Shown here: positions 42,570-53,146 of the stretch, in pieces
How the letters are laid out: every line of letters begins with the position of its first letter
Position numbering within the stretch: the stretch's first letter is position 1
NCBI GenBank assembly: GCA_035308765.1
Contig: DATGGA010000011.1
Span: forward strand, 1 to 64,000
Length of the DNA stretch: 64,000 bases
Origin: RBG-16-66-20 sp035308765
GTDB taxonomy: Bacteria; Pseudomonadota; Gammaproteobacteria; Burkholderiales; SG8-39
Direction of reading: 5' to 3'
Notes under the pieces: model-generated
Database searches by the model: none
Told to the model about the DNA's origin: nothing
The model's input: only the letters and a program-made list of their open reading frames with translations
Translations under genes and position numbers: made by a program

Positions 42570-43688
42570 GCGCGCAAGCGCTTCGATGAGTCTGCGGGCG
42601 CGCGCAACCAGAGCTGCGTGCGTGAACTGCTCCAGATGCTCGCGCGCAGCGCTGCGCGGATCGGGCCGCGGCTGTCCGGCGAGAATCGCATCGAGGATTT
42701 GCTCGAAGTGCGCGCCGCCATCTTGGCGCGGATCGCGGTAGCGGAATCCGCTGGCGCCCTCCATCACCGTCTCGGTGAACGGTGGCGCGTCGGGCGCGAG
42801 CACCGGCGTGCCGCAGGCCTGCGCTTCCAGCGCATTCAGTCCCAGCGCTTCCTTCTCCGGCAGGCCGGTCATCAGGTAGTCGAGCTGCGGATAGATGGCG
42901 CCGACGTTGGTCTGGTAGCCCCAGAACCGCGCGCGATCGCCCAGGGGCGCCACGGCGCGCCTGAGGTCCCTGACCTGGGCATAGCCGCCGGCGCCGAAAA
43001 TTTCCAGGTTGACCGTGCCGCGGCGCGCGAGGATGGGCGCGAGGATCGAAAACAGCTCCGGAAACTGCTTGATCGGCGCGATCAGCGAAACCAGGCCGAG
43101 CGTGAGCCCCGGGCGCTTGCCGAACGTTTCCCTGTTCCGGTTCGCCAGTCCGGCGAGCGAGCCGAGGCCACCGATGAGGATGTCGCGGAATTTTCTCGGA
43201 TCGACGATGTAGGGCGACCGCAGCAGCAGCGGTTGGTCGCTGCGCGCGAGGTCCGCGGTGCCGTATACCGGTTCGGGATAGACCTGCGGCAGGCCCGCGG
43301 CGCGCAGCAGGCCGATGCAATAGCGCGACACCGTTGCGACCAGCCGGTAGGGACGCAGGCTGTCGACGCTGCGCTGGATCATCGGCATGTGCGCGAATCC
43401 GGCCACCCGGTGGCGCGCCGCCATGCGCTCGATCAGCTGCGGCGAAATGGGGCTCTGCGTCAGTACGAGCGCGCCCTTCTCTGGCATCTGCCGCAGCAAC
43501 TGCTGCTCGTTGCTCGAATGCACCACCGCGATCCGCTCTCCCGGCAGATCGTCCCAGAGACGCACGGTCGGATTCACGTGGAGAGTCACCTGCGCGCCGG
43601 CGTCGGCGAAGGCGCGCGTCAGCGCGCGCGTGTATATCTCGCCGCCGCCGACGATCGGCTGCAGGTTGACGTGGTGGATGTGCATCAT
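42543..43688 (-). CDS. Glycosyltransferase family 4 protein
   Basis: A 381-residue GT-B enzyme: HHVNLQPIVGGGEIYTRALT at the N-terminus, ATVSRYCIGLLRAAGL, LGLVSLIAPIKQFPELF, LEIFGAGGYAQ and GLNALEAQACGTPVLAPDAPPF (donor-site Glu motif). The 3' end overlaps the higB promoter region, so its transcription could run into higBA. ATG 43688 is chosen as the first Met before the conserved strand; ATG 43730 or 43721 would add 14 or 11 poorly conserved residues and push the start past the -10 shared with the divergent GT9 gene. Confidence 0.82.
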   Translation of the reverse strand: MMHIHHVNLQPIVGGGEIYTRALTRAFADAGAQVTLHVNPTVRLWDDLPGERIAVVHSSNEQQLLRQMPEKGALVLTQSPISPQLIERMAARHRVAGFAHMPMIQRSVDSLRPYRLVATVSRYCIGLLRAAGLPQVYPEPVYGTADLARSDQPLLLRSPYIVDPRKFRDILIGGLGSLAGLANRNRETFGKRPGLTLGLVSLIAPIKQFPELFSILAPILARRGTVNLEIFGAGGYAQVRDLRRAVAPLGDRARFWGYQTNVGAIYPQLDYLMTGLPEKEALGLNALEAQACGTPVLAPDAPPFTETVMEGASGFRYRDPRQDGGAHFEQILDAILAGQPRPDPRSAAREHLEQFTHAALVARARRLIEALARLPSIRISV

Positions 43689-43703
43689 CGGCGGGAGGCG
43701 GCG

Positions 43704-43711
43704 ATTATAAT
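43704..43711. promoter_or_regulatory. Palindromic -10 shared by divergent GT4 and GT9 genes
   Basis: The octamer ATTATAAT reads the same on both strands and holds a perfect TATAAT in each direction (+: 43706-43711; -: 43709-43704). It would start RNA near 43718 (+) and 43697 (-), giving leaders of about 16 and 9 nt. Neither side has a good -35, which weakens the call. Confidence 0.45.
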
Positions 43712-43733
43712 CGGCGCTCATTTTTCCCATCCC

Positions 43734-44762
43734 GTGAAAATTCTCGTCCTAAAGCGCGACAAGATCGGCGACCTGCTGCTGACCACGCCGCTGCTCGCGC
43801 GCCTGAAGGCGGCCCTGCCGCGGGCAGAGGTGCATCTGCTGGCGAACGACTACAACGCCTGGGTGGTGGCCGGCAATCCGCACCTCGACCGCCTCTGGGT
43901 CTACCGCCGCGTGCGCCACGCCGGCCGCGTCAGATTCGCCGCCGCCTGGCAATGGCTCCTGCAGGGCCTCGCGCTCAGGCGCGAACGCTACGACTGGGTG
44001 GTGGTCGCCAACGGCGACGAATCGCCGCGCGCGATCCGGCGCGGCCTGGCGCTGCGCGGCGCGCGGACCGTGGCGCGCTGCGCCGACCGTTCGAAATATC
44101 CGGGCCTGACCGACGCTTTGCCGCCGGACGCCGGCAGCCACGAGATCGAGCGCCTGCTTGCCTTGCTGGGACCTATGGGCGTTTCCGCATCCGGGGCGGA
44201 AACTTTTCCGACTTACAGACTTCCGGAAAAATCTTCCGCATTTGCATTGAACTGGTTGTCCGGGCGCGGGCTGCTCCCCGGCAAGTTCGTCGTGCTCGGC
44301 CTCGGGGCGCGGCGGCCGAAAAAGCAGCCGGGCACCGTCCAAGTGCTGGCCTGGAGCGCGCACCTCAAGCAGCGTTGGGGACTCGACACGGTGTTCATGT
44401 GGACGCCGGGCAAAGCGGACGACCCGGTCTACCCGGGAGACGACGGCGTGGCGCAGCCGGTGCTGGATGCGGCATCTCGCGGACAGGCGCCGCAGATCCA
44501 CCCGTTCCGCGGGCCGATCCCCGAAGCGCTCGGCCTGATATGGAGCGCGCGCACCAGCATATTTCCGGACAGCGGCCTGATGCAGTTCGCCGCGGCGAGC
44601 CCCGGCGGCGTGCTGGGATTGTTCGCCGAATCCGCGGTTTCGCCCGCCCCCGCGCAGTGGGCGCCGCGCGGACCGAAGGCGGATTACCTGGAAGCGGACA
44701 AGAGCGTTGCCGAACTTCCAGAGGCGCTGGTCTACGAGCGCCTGGCCAGGCTGCTGGCCTAA
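43734..44762 (+). CDS. Glycosyltransferase family 9 (heptosyltransferase-like)
   Basis: A 342-residue GT-B protein: KILVLKRDKIGDLLLTTPLL is the ADP-heptose transferase opening, followed by ANDYNAWVVAGNPHLD, VVVANGDESPRAI, FVVLGLGARRPKKQ and FPDSGLMQFAAASPGGVLGLFA, which corresponds to the DTGxMHLA donor motif. Here that site reads DSGLMQFA. The likely role is addition of heptose or a related sugar to LPS core. The start is GTG 43734. Its TAA overlaps the stop of the convergent DUF4254 gene. Confidence 0.85.
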   Translation: MKILVLKRDKIGDLLLTTPLLARLKAALPRAEVHLLANDYNAWVVAGNPHLDRLWVYRRVRHAGRVRFAAAWQWLLQGLALRRERYDWVVVANGDESPRAIRRGLALRGARTVARCADRSKYPGLTDALPPDAGSHEIERLLALLGPMGVSASGAETFPTYRLPEKSSAFALNWLSGRGLLPGKFVVLGLGARRPKKQPGTVQVLAWSAHLKQRWGLDTVFMWTPGKADDPVYPGDDGVAQPVLDAASRGQAPQIHPFRGPIPEALGLIWSARTSIFPDSGLMQFAAASPGGVLGLFAESAVSPAPAQWAPRGPKADYLEADKSVAELPEALVYERLARLLA

Positions 44763-45358
44763 CGCTTCTCGCCGTAGATGGCGGGGTTCAGCGCCGGGTC
44801 GTTGTACATCTTGAACTGCCGGTAGACCTTGAAATAGCACTCGCCGCGCGCGCAGTCGACGAGCAGGCGGTCGAAGCAGGCCGCCAGGTCGGTGCGTTGT
44901 TCATTCAGGCGGCTCAGTTTCTGAACGCAATTTTCGATGTGAGCGCCTGTCACATCGGTGCGCTGCGTCTGCAGGCGCATGTGGTGGATCTTGAGCGACA
45001 GGATGGAGAGCCGGTCGATCATGGCGCCCGCCGTTTCGCTGCTCAGCTTCGATTCCGGCTTGCGGGCCACGCCGGAAAAAGAAGTCAGCAGCTGCTCGTC
45101 GATGCGCTCGATCGCGTCGTTGCGCTTCTGGTTGTAGCCGTCGATGGCGCGCTTGTTGGCCGCGATTTCGGCGTCGGCCACGTTGCGGCGCCGGGCCAGG
45201 TCCTCTTCATCCCAGAGCAGGCAGTTGCAGCGGTGGTTGTCCTCGACCGCCTGCCACAGCGCGCCGCGGTTCTCCGCCGCGCGGCTCTTCGCCCAGCCCG
45301 CGACCGCGTGCCGGCCGTCGTGGAACGCCGTGAGGTCGCGCGCGCGCAATTCGATCAT
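44759..45358 (-). CDS. DUF4254 family protein
   Basis: A 199-residue soluble, mostly helical protein with NHRCNCLLWDEEDLARR, IAANKRAIDGYNQKRNDAIE, MIDRLSILSLKIHHMRLQ and DCARGECYFKVYRQFKMYND. This matches my recollection of DUF4254, a family of unknown function often found beside glycosyltransferases. It overlaps the WaaE-like GT2 by 4 bp (ATGA) and is flanked by a GT9 gene, so a role in LPS core assembly is likely but undefined. The start is ATG 45358. Confidence 0.75.
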   Translation of the reverse strand: MIELRARDLTAFHDGRHAVAGWAKSRAAENRGALWQAVEDNHRCNCLLWDEEDLARRRNVADAEIAANKRAIDGYNQKRNDAIERIDEQLLTSFSGVARKPESKLSSETAGAMIDRLSILSLKIHHMRLQTQRTDVTGAHIENCVQKLSRLNEQRTDLAACFDRLLVDCARGECYFKVYRQFKMYNDPALNPAIYGEKR

Positions 45359-46170
45359 TTCCCGTCCGCCTTCCGCAATTCGATCAATTTCGCATATTTC
45401 ATGAAGCTGTTCATGCAGCCGATCGAAATATGCAGCAGCCCCGGCAGGCCGTCGAGAAAACCCAGGCGCAGCACGTAGAACTTGACGAAGCGGACCAGCG
45501 GCGAGAACAGGAGTTCGGCCGTGCCCGCGCCGCGCCCGCGCCGGAACAGGTCCTGCGCGGCGAGCGTGGTGTAGCGGTTCTGCTTCTCCAGGTAGCGGCC
45601 GAGATCTTCGGCGGATTCGTGCAACAGATCGCCGGCGAGCGTGCCCGGCGTGGCCGTGTAGAGCACTTTCTCGTGCACCGCGTCGTCGCTCCAGCGCGCC
45701 TGCCTGCGGTCGAACAGCCGCGGGCTCCAGTCCGGATAGCCTTCGCCGTGCCTCAGCCAGCGGCCGAGAAACCGGTTGCGCCGCGCCATGCGGTAGACCG
45801 GCGCCGACGGCGCTTCCAGCGCGCGCACCAGGCTCGCGGCGAGCTCCGGCGACACCCGCTCGTCTGCGTCCAGGCACAGCACCCAGTCGTTCGCGGCCTG
45901 CTCGACCGCGAACTGCTTCTGGCGGCCGAAGCCGCGCCATTCGCTGGCGACGACGCGCGCGCCGTAGCGCTCCGCGAGGCCCGCGGTGCCGTCGTCGCTG
46001 CCCGAATCGACGACCACGACTTCATCGGCGAAGGCGACGCTGGCGAGACATTCCGGCAGCTGCTCGGCGGCGTTCAGCGTGATCAGGACTACAGAGAGAG
46101 GCAAGGGGGTTCCGTACGGGGTTTGTGCCGGTTCCGGGCTGGGTTCCGAGTTAGAATTGCTTGAAAACAA
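45355..46170 (-). CDS. Glycosyltransferase family 2 (WaaE/KdtX-like core transferase)
   Basis: A 271-residue enzyme: LSVVLITLNAAEQLPECLAS, DEVVVVDSGSDDGTAGLAE, WVLCLDADERVSPELA (DxD), RRNRFLGRWLRHGEGYPDWS, PRLFDRR, VHEKV and a C-terminal KFYVLRLGFLDGLPGLLHIS. This is the WaaE/KdtX glucosyltransferase layout, normally acting on the inner LPS core, which fits waaC and waaA next door. The start codon appears to be TTG 46170; another TTG 22 residues later, just before the first strand, is possible. Confidence 0.85.
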   Translation of the reverse strand: MFSSNSNSEPSPEPAQTPYGTPLPLSVVLITLNAAEQLPECLASVAFADEVVVVDSGSDDGTAGLAERYGARVVASEWRGFGRQKQFAVEQAANDWVLCLDADERVSPELAASLVRALEAPSAPVYRMARRNRFLGRWLRHGEGYPDWSPRLFDRRQARWSDDAVHEKVLYTATPGTLAGDLLHESAEDLGRYLEKQNRYTTLAAQDLFRRGRGAGTAELLFSPLVRFVKFYVLRLGFLDGLPGLLHISIGCMNSFMKYAKLIELRKADGK

Positions 46171-46175
46171 AGCAG

Positions 46176-46182
46176 TATTCTA
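46176..46182. promoter_or_regulatory. Overlapping divergent -10 elements between GT2 and waaC
   Basis: The 33-bp gap holds TATTCT on + (46176-46181) and TAGAAT on - (46182-46177), offset by one base. The minus -10 would place +1 at 46170, the first base of the proposed TTG start. -35 elements are not obvious, so this is tentative. Confidence 0.3.
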
Positions 46183-46203
46183 GCCCTCCGGGCGAATCCC
46201 TCC

Positions 46204-47145
46204 GTGCCGCGCATCCTCTTCGTCAAAACCTCTTCGCTCGGCGACGTGGTTCACAACTGCCCGGCGGTGAGCGATGCGGCGCGCCATTTTCCCGGCGCGG
46301 CGATCGACTGGGTCGTCGAGGAGTCCTTTGCCGAAGTCGTGGCCTGCCACCCCCGCGTGCGCCGCGTCATTCCGGTGGCGATCCGGCGCTGGCGGGGCGA
46401 GCTCCTCTCCCGGGATACCTGGTCCGAGCTGGGCAATTTCCGGCGCGTCCTGCGCGAAGAGCCCTACGATTTCGTCATTGACAGCCAGGGTCTCGTGAAG
46501 AGCGCGCTGATCGCCAGGTTCGCGCGCGGGACGAAACACGGTTTCGACCGCGGCAGCGTGCGCGAGCCTTTCGCGGCGCGCTTCTACGACCAGGCGCACG
46601 CGGTGTCCGGGGCCCTGCATGCGGTCGAACGCAACCGGCTGCTCGCGGCGGCCGCGCTCGGCTACGCGCTCAAGAGCGAGTGCGATTACGGCCTGGAGGT
46701 TGCCGGCGATCCGCCGCTCCAGGTGCGCCCGCCCTTTGCGCTGCTGCTGACGATGACGAGCCGGGAGGGCAAGCTCTGGCCGGAAGAGCACTGGCGCGCG
46801 CTGGGCGCGGCGCTGGAAGCGCGCGGGCTGCGCTGCCTGCTGCCCTGGGGAAGCGAGGAGGAAAAGCGCCGCTGCGCCCGCATCGCCACCGCGATCCCGG
46901 GCGCCGTCGTTCCGCGCCACATGACGCTGACAGGCCTTGCGCGCCTCGCGCGCAAGGCCCATTGCGTGGTGGGCGTGGACACCGGGCTTACTCATCTCGC
47001 CGCGTCGCTCGATGTGCCCGTGCTCGGCCTGTACTGTGGCTCGACCCCGGCGCTGACCGGCCTCTACGGCGGCAAGCGGGCGCGCAATCTCGGCGACGCG
47101 GGGAAACCGCCGCCGGTGCGCGAGGTGCTGGAGGCGCTGCCATGA
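46204..47145 (+). CDS. waaC: Lipopolysaccharide heptosyltransferase I
   Basis: A 313-residue GT9 enzyme: RILFVKTSSLGDVVHNCPAV, DFVIDSQGLVKSALIARF, GFDRGSVREPFAARFYDQ, LLLTMTSREGKLWPEEHW, VVGVDTGLTHLAASLDVPVL (DTGLxHLA donor motif) and LYCGSTPALTGLYG. It adds the first heptose to Kdo in the LPS inner core. The start is GTG 46204. It overlaps waaA by 4 bp (ATGA). Confidence 0.94.
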   Translation: MPRILFVKTSSLGDVVHNCPAVSDAARHFPGAAIDWVVEESFAEVVACHPRVRRVIPVAIRRWRGELLSRDTWSELGNFRRVLREEPYDFVIDSQGLVKSALIARFARGTKHGFDRGSVREPFAARFYDQAHAVSGALHAVERNRLLAAAALGYALKSECDYGLEVAGDPPLQVRPPFALLLTMTSREGKLWPEEHWRALGAALEARGLRCLLPWGSEEEKRRCARIATAIPGAVVPRHMTLTGLARLARKAHCVVGVDTGLTHLAASLDVPVLGLYCGSTPALTGLYGGKRARNLGDAGKPPPVREVLEALP

Positions 47146-48383
47146 TGTGGCGTGCGCTCTACACGCTGGCGCTGCGCGCGGCGGCGCCGTTCCTGGTTCT
47201 CAGGTTGTGGTGGCGCGGACGGCGGGAGCCCGGCTACCGCCGCTGGGTCGGCGAGCGCTTCGGCTACTATAAGGACGAGCCGCCCGGACGTCCGTTGCTG
47301 TGGCTGCACGCCGTTTCGGTGGGCGAAGCGCGCGCCAGCGCCGCGCTGGTACGCGCGCTCGCGGCCGCGAATCCCGGACACGAAATTCTCGCCACCTGCA
47401 CGACCGCCGCGGGAAGGGAGACGCTGAGGGAACTGCACGGCGAATCGGTCCGCCATGCCTGGCTGCCCTACGACCAGCCCGGCACCGTGCGCCGCTTCCT
47501 GGAGCATTTCAGGCCGCGCCTGGGCGTGCTGGTGGAAACGGAGATCTGGCCGAACTTGCTGGCGGCCTGCGATGCCTGGGGCGTCCCGGTCCTGCTGGCG
47601 AACGCGCGCATGTCGGAAAAGTCGGCGCGCGGCTACGGGCGCTGGCGCGGCCTGGCTCGGCCGGCATTCGCGTCGCTGTCCGCGGCTTGCGCGCAGAGCG
47701 AGGAGGATGCGGCCCGCCTGCGCGCGCTGGGGGTTCGCCGCGTCGAGGTGACGGGAAACCTGAAATTCGACGTCGTGCCCGGCCAGGCGAAGCACGCCGA
47801 AGGCCGCGCCTGGCGCGAACGGCTCGGCCGTCCGGTACTGCTGCTCGCGAGCACGCGCGAAGGCGAGGAAAAGATGCTGCTCGATGCCATGCCGCCGTGG
47901 GACGGGCTGGCGCTGATCGTGCCGAGACATGCGCGGCGTTTCGAGGAGATCGCGCCCCTGTCCCAGTCGCGCCGCAGCCGCGGCGAATTCCCCGGCTCGC
48001 GGGACCGCGTGCACCTGGGCGACTCCATGGGGGAAATGGACTTTTATTACGCCGCCTCGGACGTCGCCGTGATCGGCGGCTCCTTCGCGCCGCTGGGCGG
48101 GCAGAACCTGATCGAGGCCTGCGCGGCCGGCGTGCCGGCGGTGCTGGGTCCGAGCATGTTCAATTTTTCCGAGGCGACGCGCCTCGCGCTCGCGGCGGGC
48201 GCCGCGGTCCAGGCGGCGGATGCGCCGGGCGGAATGCGCGCGGCCCTGCGGCTGTTGTCGGAGCCGGAAGAAAGAAAAAAGATGGGGCAAGCGGGCCTGC
48301 GCCTTTGCGAAGCGCACCGCGGCGCCACGCAAAAGCACCTGCAGATCTGCCGGGAGCTTCTTAAGACTCCAGCGCGCGGTTGA
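47142..48383 (+). CDS. waaA: 3-deoxy-D-manno-octulosonic acid transferase
   Basis: A 413-residue GT30 protein with an N-terminal membrane anchor (about residues 3-22), YRRWVGERFGYYK, LWLHAVSVGEARAS (catalytic-type Glu), CTTAAGRETL, LVETEIWPNLL, ANARMSEKSARGYGRW, VTGNLKFDV, VIGGSFAPLGGQNLIEA and NFSEAT. It transfers Kdo to lipid A. ATG 47142 is set by the overlap with waaC; the open frame upstream is shadow. The last 23 bp overlap the convergent tolC-like gene. Confidence 0.95.
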   Translation: MMWRALYTLALRAAAPFLVLRLWWRGRREPGYRRWVGERFGYYKDEPPGRPLLWLHAVSVGEARASAALVRALAAANPGHEILATCTTAAGRETLRELHGESVRHAWLPYDQPGTVRRFLEHFRPRLGVLVETEIWPNLLAACDAWGVPVLLANARMSEKSARGYGRWRGLARPAFASLSAACAQSEEDAARLRALGVRRVEVTGNLKFDVVPGQAKHAEGRAWRERLGRPVLLLASTREGEEKMLLDAMPPWDGLALIVPRHARRFEEIAPLSQSRRSRGEFPGSRDRVHLGDSMGEMDFYYAASDVAVIGGSFAPLGGQNLIEACAAGVPAVLGPSMFNFSEATRLALAAGAAVQAADAPGGMRAALRLLSEPEERKKMGQAGLRLCEAHRGATQKHLQICRELLKTPARG

Positions 48384-49680
48384 CCTCTTCGAGGTCTTCC
48401 TCGCGCAGGGCGCCCGCCGCGGCCTTGAGCTTCAGGTGGTTCATGATGGTGCCGTAGAGCGCCACCAGCAGGTCGCGCTGGGTGGAAAACACTTGCTGCT
48501 GCGCGTTCAGCACGTCGATGTTGATGCGCACGCCGACTTCGTAGCCGAGCTTGTTCGAGTCGAGCGAACTCTGCGAGGAGACCAGCGCCTGCTCGAGCGC
48601 GCCGACCGTGGCGATGCCGTTGATCACCAGCAGGTAGGACTGCTGCGCCGAAAACGCGCTGCTGCGGCGCGCCACTTCCAGGTCCTGCTTGGCTTTTTCG
48701 TAGGCCGCCGCTGCTTCGCGTTCGCGCGAGTCGATCGCACCTCCCTGGTACAGCGGCAGGGCGAGCTGCAGCCCGACGGTTCCGAGATTCAGCTGCGCGC
48801 TGTTGCCGGTGATCGTCGATCCGGTCTGCTCGGTCTGGCCGTAGGTCGCCACCAGGTCGAGCGTGGGGTAGTGCCCGGCGCGCGCGATCTTCGCCTGCAG
48901 GTTCGCGATCTCGGTGCCCGCTTCCTGGACCAGCACCGGGTAGCCCTGTTTTTCCGCCAGGTCCACCCAGGTCTGCATGGTGGCCGGATTCGGCGGCGAC
49001 AATTTGACCTTCGGCCGCAGCGGCTTCAGCGCCGAGTAGACCTTGCCGGTGATCTGCTGCAGCGCGCGGATTTTCGTGTCGATGTCGTTCTGCGCGACGA
49101 TCTCCTGCGCCACGGTAAGATCGAATCGCGCCTGCGCCTCGTGGGTATCCGTGATCGTCGCGGTGCCGACTTCGAAGTTGCGCTTGGCCTGCGCCAGTTG
49201 CTCGCCGATCGCGAGTTTCTGCGCCTGCACCAGCCTCAGATTGTCCTTCGCGGCAAGGACGTCGAAGTAGCCCTGCGCGGTCCGCACGATGAGGTCCTGC
49301 GCCGACGATCCGAACACCGCCTCCGCCTGCTTCACCTGGAAATCGGCCTGGCTGTACTGCAGCCAGTTCTGCGGCCGGTACACGGGCTGGGAAAAGGACA
49401 CCACGTAGTTGCGGTTGTAGAACGTGCGCCCGCTCTGCGGCACCGGGTTCGGCCCGTACGGACTGATGCCGAGGTGATTGGTGGAGGTTCCCGCGGTGGC
49501 GCCCAGCGTCGGCAGGATCAGCGAGCGCCCCTGCGGCAGTTTCTCCAGGCCAGCCTGCAGTGCGTAGCGCGAAGCGGAATACTGGGCATCGTAGTTCTTG
49601 GCGTCGCCGTAGACCTGCTGCAGGTTCTGCGCCGACGCAGGCAGCGCCAGGACGAAAAGAGCAAGCAGAACAGCGCGCAT
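48361..49680 (-). CDS. tolC: TolC-family outer membrane efflux protein
   Basis: A 439-residue protein with signal peptide MRAVLLALFVLALPASAQ and two repeated helical/beta segments typical of TolC: NLQQVYGDAKNYDAQYSASR, SQPVYRPQNWLQYSQAD, AQGYFDVLAAKDNLRL, then LALPLYQGGAIDSREREAAA, YLLVINGIATVGALEQAL and GYEVGVRINIDVLNAQQQVF. It should form the trimeric outer-membrane channel for efflux or type I secretion. Its 3' end overlaps waaA by 23 bp, and it lies 13 bp downstream of pcm. Confidence 0.92.
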   Translation of the reverse strand: MRAVLLALFVLALPASAQNLQQVYGDAKNYDAQYSASRYALQAGLEKLPQGRSLILPTLGATAGTSTNHLGISPYGPNPVPQSGRTFYNRNYVVSFSQPVYRPQNWLQYSQADFQVKQAEAVFGSSAQDLIVRTAQGYFDVLAAKDNLRLVQAQKLAIGEQLAQAKRNFEVGTATITDTHEAQARFDLTVAQEIVAQNDIDTKIRALQQITGKVYSALKPLRPKVKLSPPNPATMQTWVDLAEKQGYPVLVQEAGTEIANLQAKIARAGHYPTLDLVATYGQTEQTGSTITGNSAQLNLGTVGLQLALPLYQGGAIDSREREAAAAYEKAKQDLEVARRSSAFSAQQSYLLVINGIATVGALEQALVSSQSSLDSNKLGYEVGVRINIDVLNAQQQVFSTQRDLLVALYGTIMNHLKLKAAAGALREEDLEEVNRALES

Positions 49681-49693
49681 CCGCCCGACCTTA

Positions 49694-50356
49694 TCAGAAC
49701 CTGAAGCGCGAAGGCTGCTCGCAATTGGCGAGCGGCGCGAGCAGCGTCTCGAACAGCTCGGCGGTGCGGAACGAGGCAGGCGCGCCCGCCGCGGCGCAGG
49801 TGAGGAGCTTCGCGGTCATGGCCGGCGCATCGCCCACCACTGCGAAGACGCGCCCTCCCGGCGCGACCATCTCGAGCAGCGTCCGCGGGACCACCGGCAC
49901 GGAGCCGGTGAGCACCACGACGTCGTAGGGGCTCCATTTCCCGCAGCCGCGCGCGCCGTCGGCCACTTCCAGAGTGACGTTGTCGAGGCCGTGCCTGGCG
50001 ATATTCGCTTTCGCGGAGGCGGCGAGCGCGGGCTGGATCTCCACCGAATAGACGTGGGCCGCGCGGTGCGCGAGCAGCGCGGTCAGGTAGCCGCTGCCGG
50101 TGCCCACCTCGAGGACGCGGTCGGTCCTTTTCAAGGTCAATTCCTGGAGCACGCGGGCTTCCATCTTCGGCGGCCACATTTTCTGCCCTTCTCCGATGGG
50201 GATTTCCATGTCGGTGAAGGCGAAGTTGCGGCAGGCGGGCGGCACGAACTCCTCGCGCGGCACCGCGTAGAGCAGGTCGAGCACGTCCTGGTCCAGCACG
50301 TCCCAGGTGCGGATCTGCTGCTCGACCATGTTGCTGCGGGCCTGTTCGAGGTTCAT
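49694..50356 (-). CDS. pcm: Protein-L-isoaspartate O-methyltransferase
   Basis: A 220-residue SAM methyltransferase of the PCMT family: RSNMVEQQIRTWDV, VPREEFVPPACRNFAFTDME, GQKMWPPKMEARVLQEL, RVLEVGTGSGYLTALLAHRA (motif I), YSVEIQP and DVVVLTGSVPVVPRTLLEMV. The active-site region that reads GQTIS in classical Pcm is GQKMW here, as in the shorter proteobacterial version beside tolC. Repair of isoaspartate is therefore assumed, not shown. The start is ATG 50356, preceded by a -10 shared with thiC. Confidence 0.85.
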   Translation of the reverse strand: MNLEQARSNMVEQQIRTWDVLDQDVLDLLYAVPREEFVPPACRNFAFTDMEIPIGEGQKMWPPKMEARVLQELTLKRTDRVLEVGTGSGYLTALLAHRAAHVYSVEIQPALAASAKANIARHGLDNVTLEVADGARGCGKWSPYDVVVLTGSVPVVPRTLLEMVAPGGRVFAVVGDAPAMTAKLLTCAAAGAPASFRTAELFETLLAPLANCEQPSRFRF

Positions 50357-50366
50357 GGCGAAGGAG

Positions 50367-50374
50367 ATTATAAT
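50367..50374. promoter_or_regulatory. Palindromic -10 shared by divergent pcm and thiC
   Basis: The same octamer ATTATAAT found at 43704 occurs here. It gives TATAAT on + (50369-50374; predicted +1 near 50381, the 5' edge of the riboswitch) and on - (50372-50367; +1 near 50360, only 4 nt before the pcm ATG). -35 boxes are weak on both sides. Confidence 0.5.
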
Positions 50375-50383
50375 CGCGCCTTG

Positions 50384-50468
50384 CGCAGGGGTCCCGCCTC
50401 CGAGGGTCGGAGGCCGGGTGAGAAATACCCTCAGAACCTGATGCGGGTAATGCCGCCGAAGGAAGCGA
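50384..50468 (+). promoter_or_regulatory. TPP riboswitch (THI element) upstream of thiC
   Basis: The conserved core is clear: GGGTGAGAAATACCCTCAG, then AACCTGATGCGGGTAATGCC, then GCCGAAGGAAGCG. A stable extra hairpin (GCCTCC 50396-50401 with GGAGGC 50408-50413) is the variable P3 arm. Only about two bases separate the conserved GAAGGAAGCG end from the thiC ATG (50470). The GGAAG at the end therefore doubles as the ribosome site, and thiamine pyrophosphate binding should hide it, blocking translation. Confidence 0.93.
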
Positions 50469-50469
50469 A

Positions 50470-52328
<1,859 letters not shown>

Positions 52329-52332
<4 letters not shown>

Positions 52333-53141
52333 TCGCGGCTGCCCTCAAGGTCGCCGCAGTCGCGGCCGCGCTTTTTGCTGCGCTCCCGCTGGTCGCCTAT
52401 TTCGCGCAGGGTTCGCTGATCTTCCATCCCCGGCCGCTGCCGGCGGAGCGCAGTGCCGACGTTGCGCGGCGCTTTGCGTCGGTGCAGGAAGTCTTCATCC
52501 AGGCGAAGGACGGCGCGAAGCTGCACGCCTGGTACCTCAGGCCAGGCAGCCCGCTGGTGATTTACTTCGGCGGCAACGCCGAGGAAGTCTCCTGGATGAT
52601 CGAGGAAACCGCCAATGCCCCCGGCGCCTCGTGGCTGTTGGTGGACTATCGCGGTTACGGGCTGAGCGAAGGCTCGCCCGGCGAGCGGGCACTGGTGTCC
52701 GATGCGATCGAATGGTACGACTACGCGATGAAGCTTCCAGGCGCTGATCCGAAGCGTACGTTTGCGTTCGGACGCAGCCTGGGCAGCGGCGTGGCCGTGG
52801 CGCTGGCGGCCGAACGGCCGCTCGCGGGCGTCATTCTCGCGACGCCTTACGACAGCCTGGTCGCCGTGGCCAAGCGGTACTACTGGTACTTGCCCGTGGA
52901 TCTTCTGCTCAAGCACCGCTTCGATTCGATCGCACTGGCGCCGATGCGCAAAGAACCGCTTCTTTGCCTCATCGCGGAGCGCGACGAGGTGATCCCGCCG
53001 ATGCACGCGGAGCGTCTGTTCGATGCCTGGGGAGGCGCGAAACGCAAAGTCGTTCTCGCCGAAGCCGGGCACAACAGCATCCACGCGCATCCCGGGTATT
53101 GGCCGCCGATCCGCGAATTTCTGGCGCAGAAGGTAAATTAG
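52329..53141 (+). CDS. Alpha/beta hydrolase with N-terminal membrane anchor
   Basis: A 270-residue BEM46/YfhR-like hydrolase. Residues 1-30 are hydrophobic (a membrane anchor or signal). Then come VIYFGGNAEEVSW, LVDYRGYGLSEGSPGE, FAFGRSLGSGVAVAL (nucleophile Ser in G-x-S-x-G), AERDEVIPPMHAERLF (acid) and LAEAGHNSIH (His). The substrate is unknown. The start is TTG 52329 (TTGA overlap with thiC), so it may share the riboswitch-controlled transcript. It ends 5 bp before uppP. Confidence 0.85.
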
Positions 53142-53146
53142 GCGGC

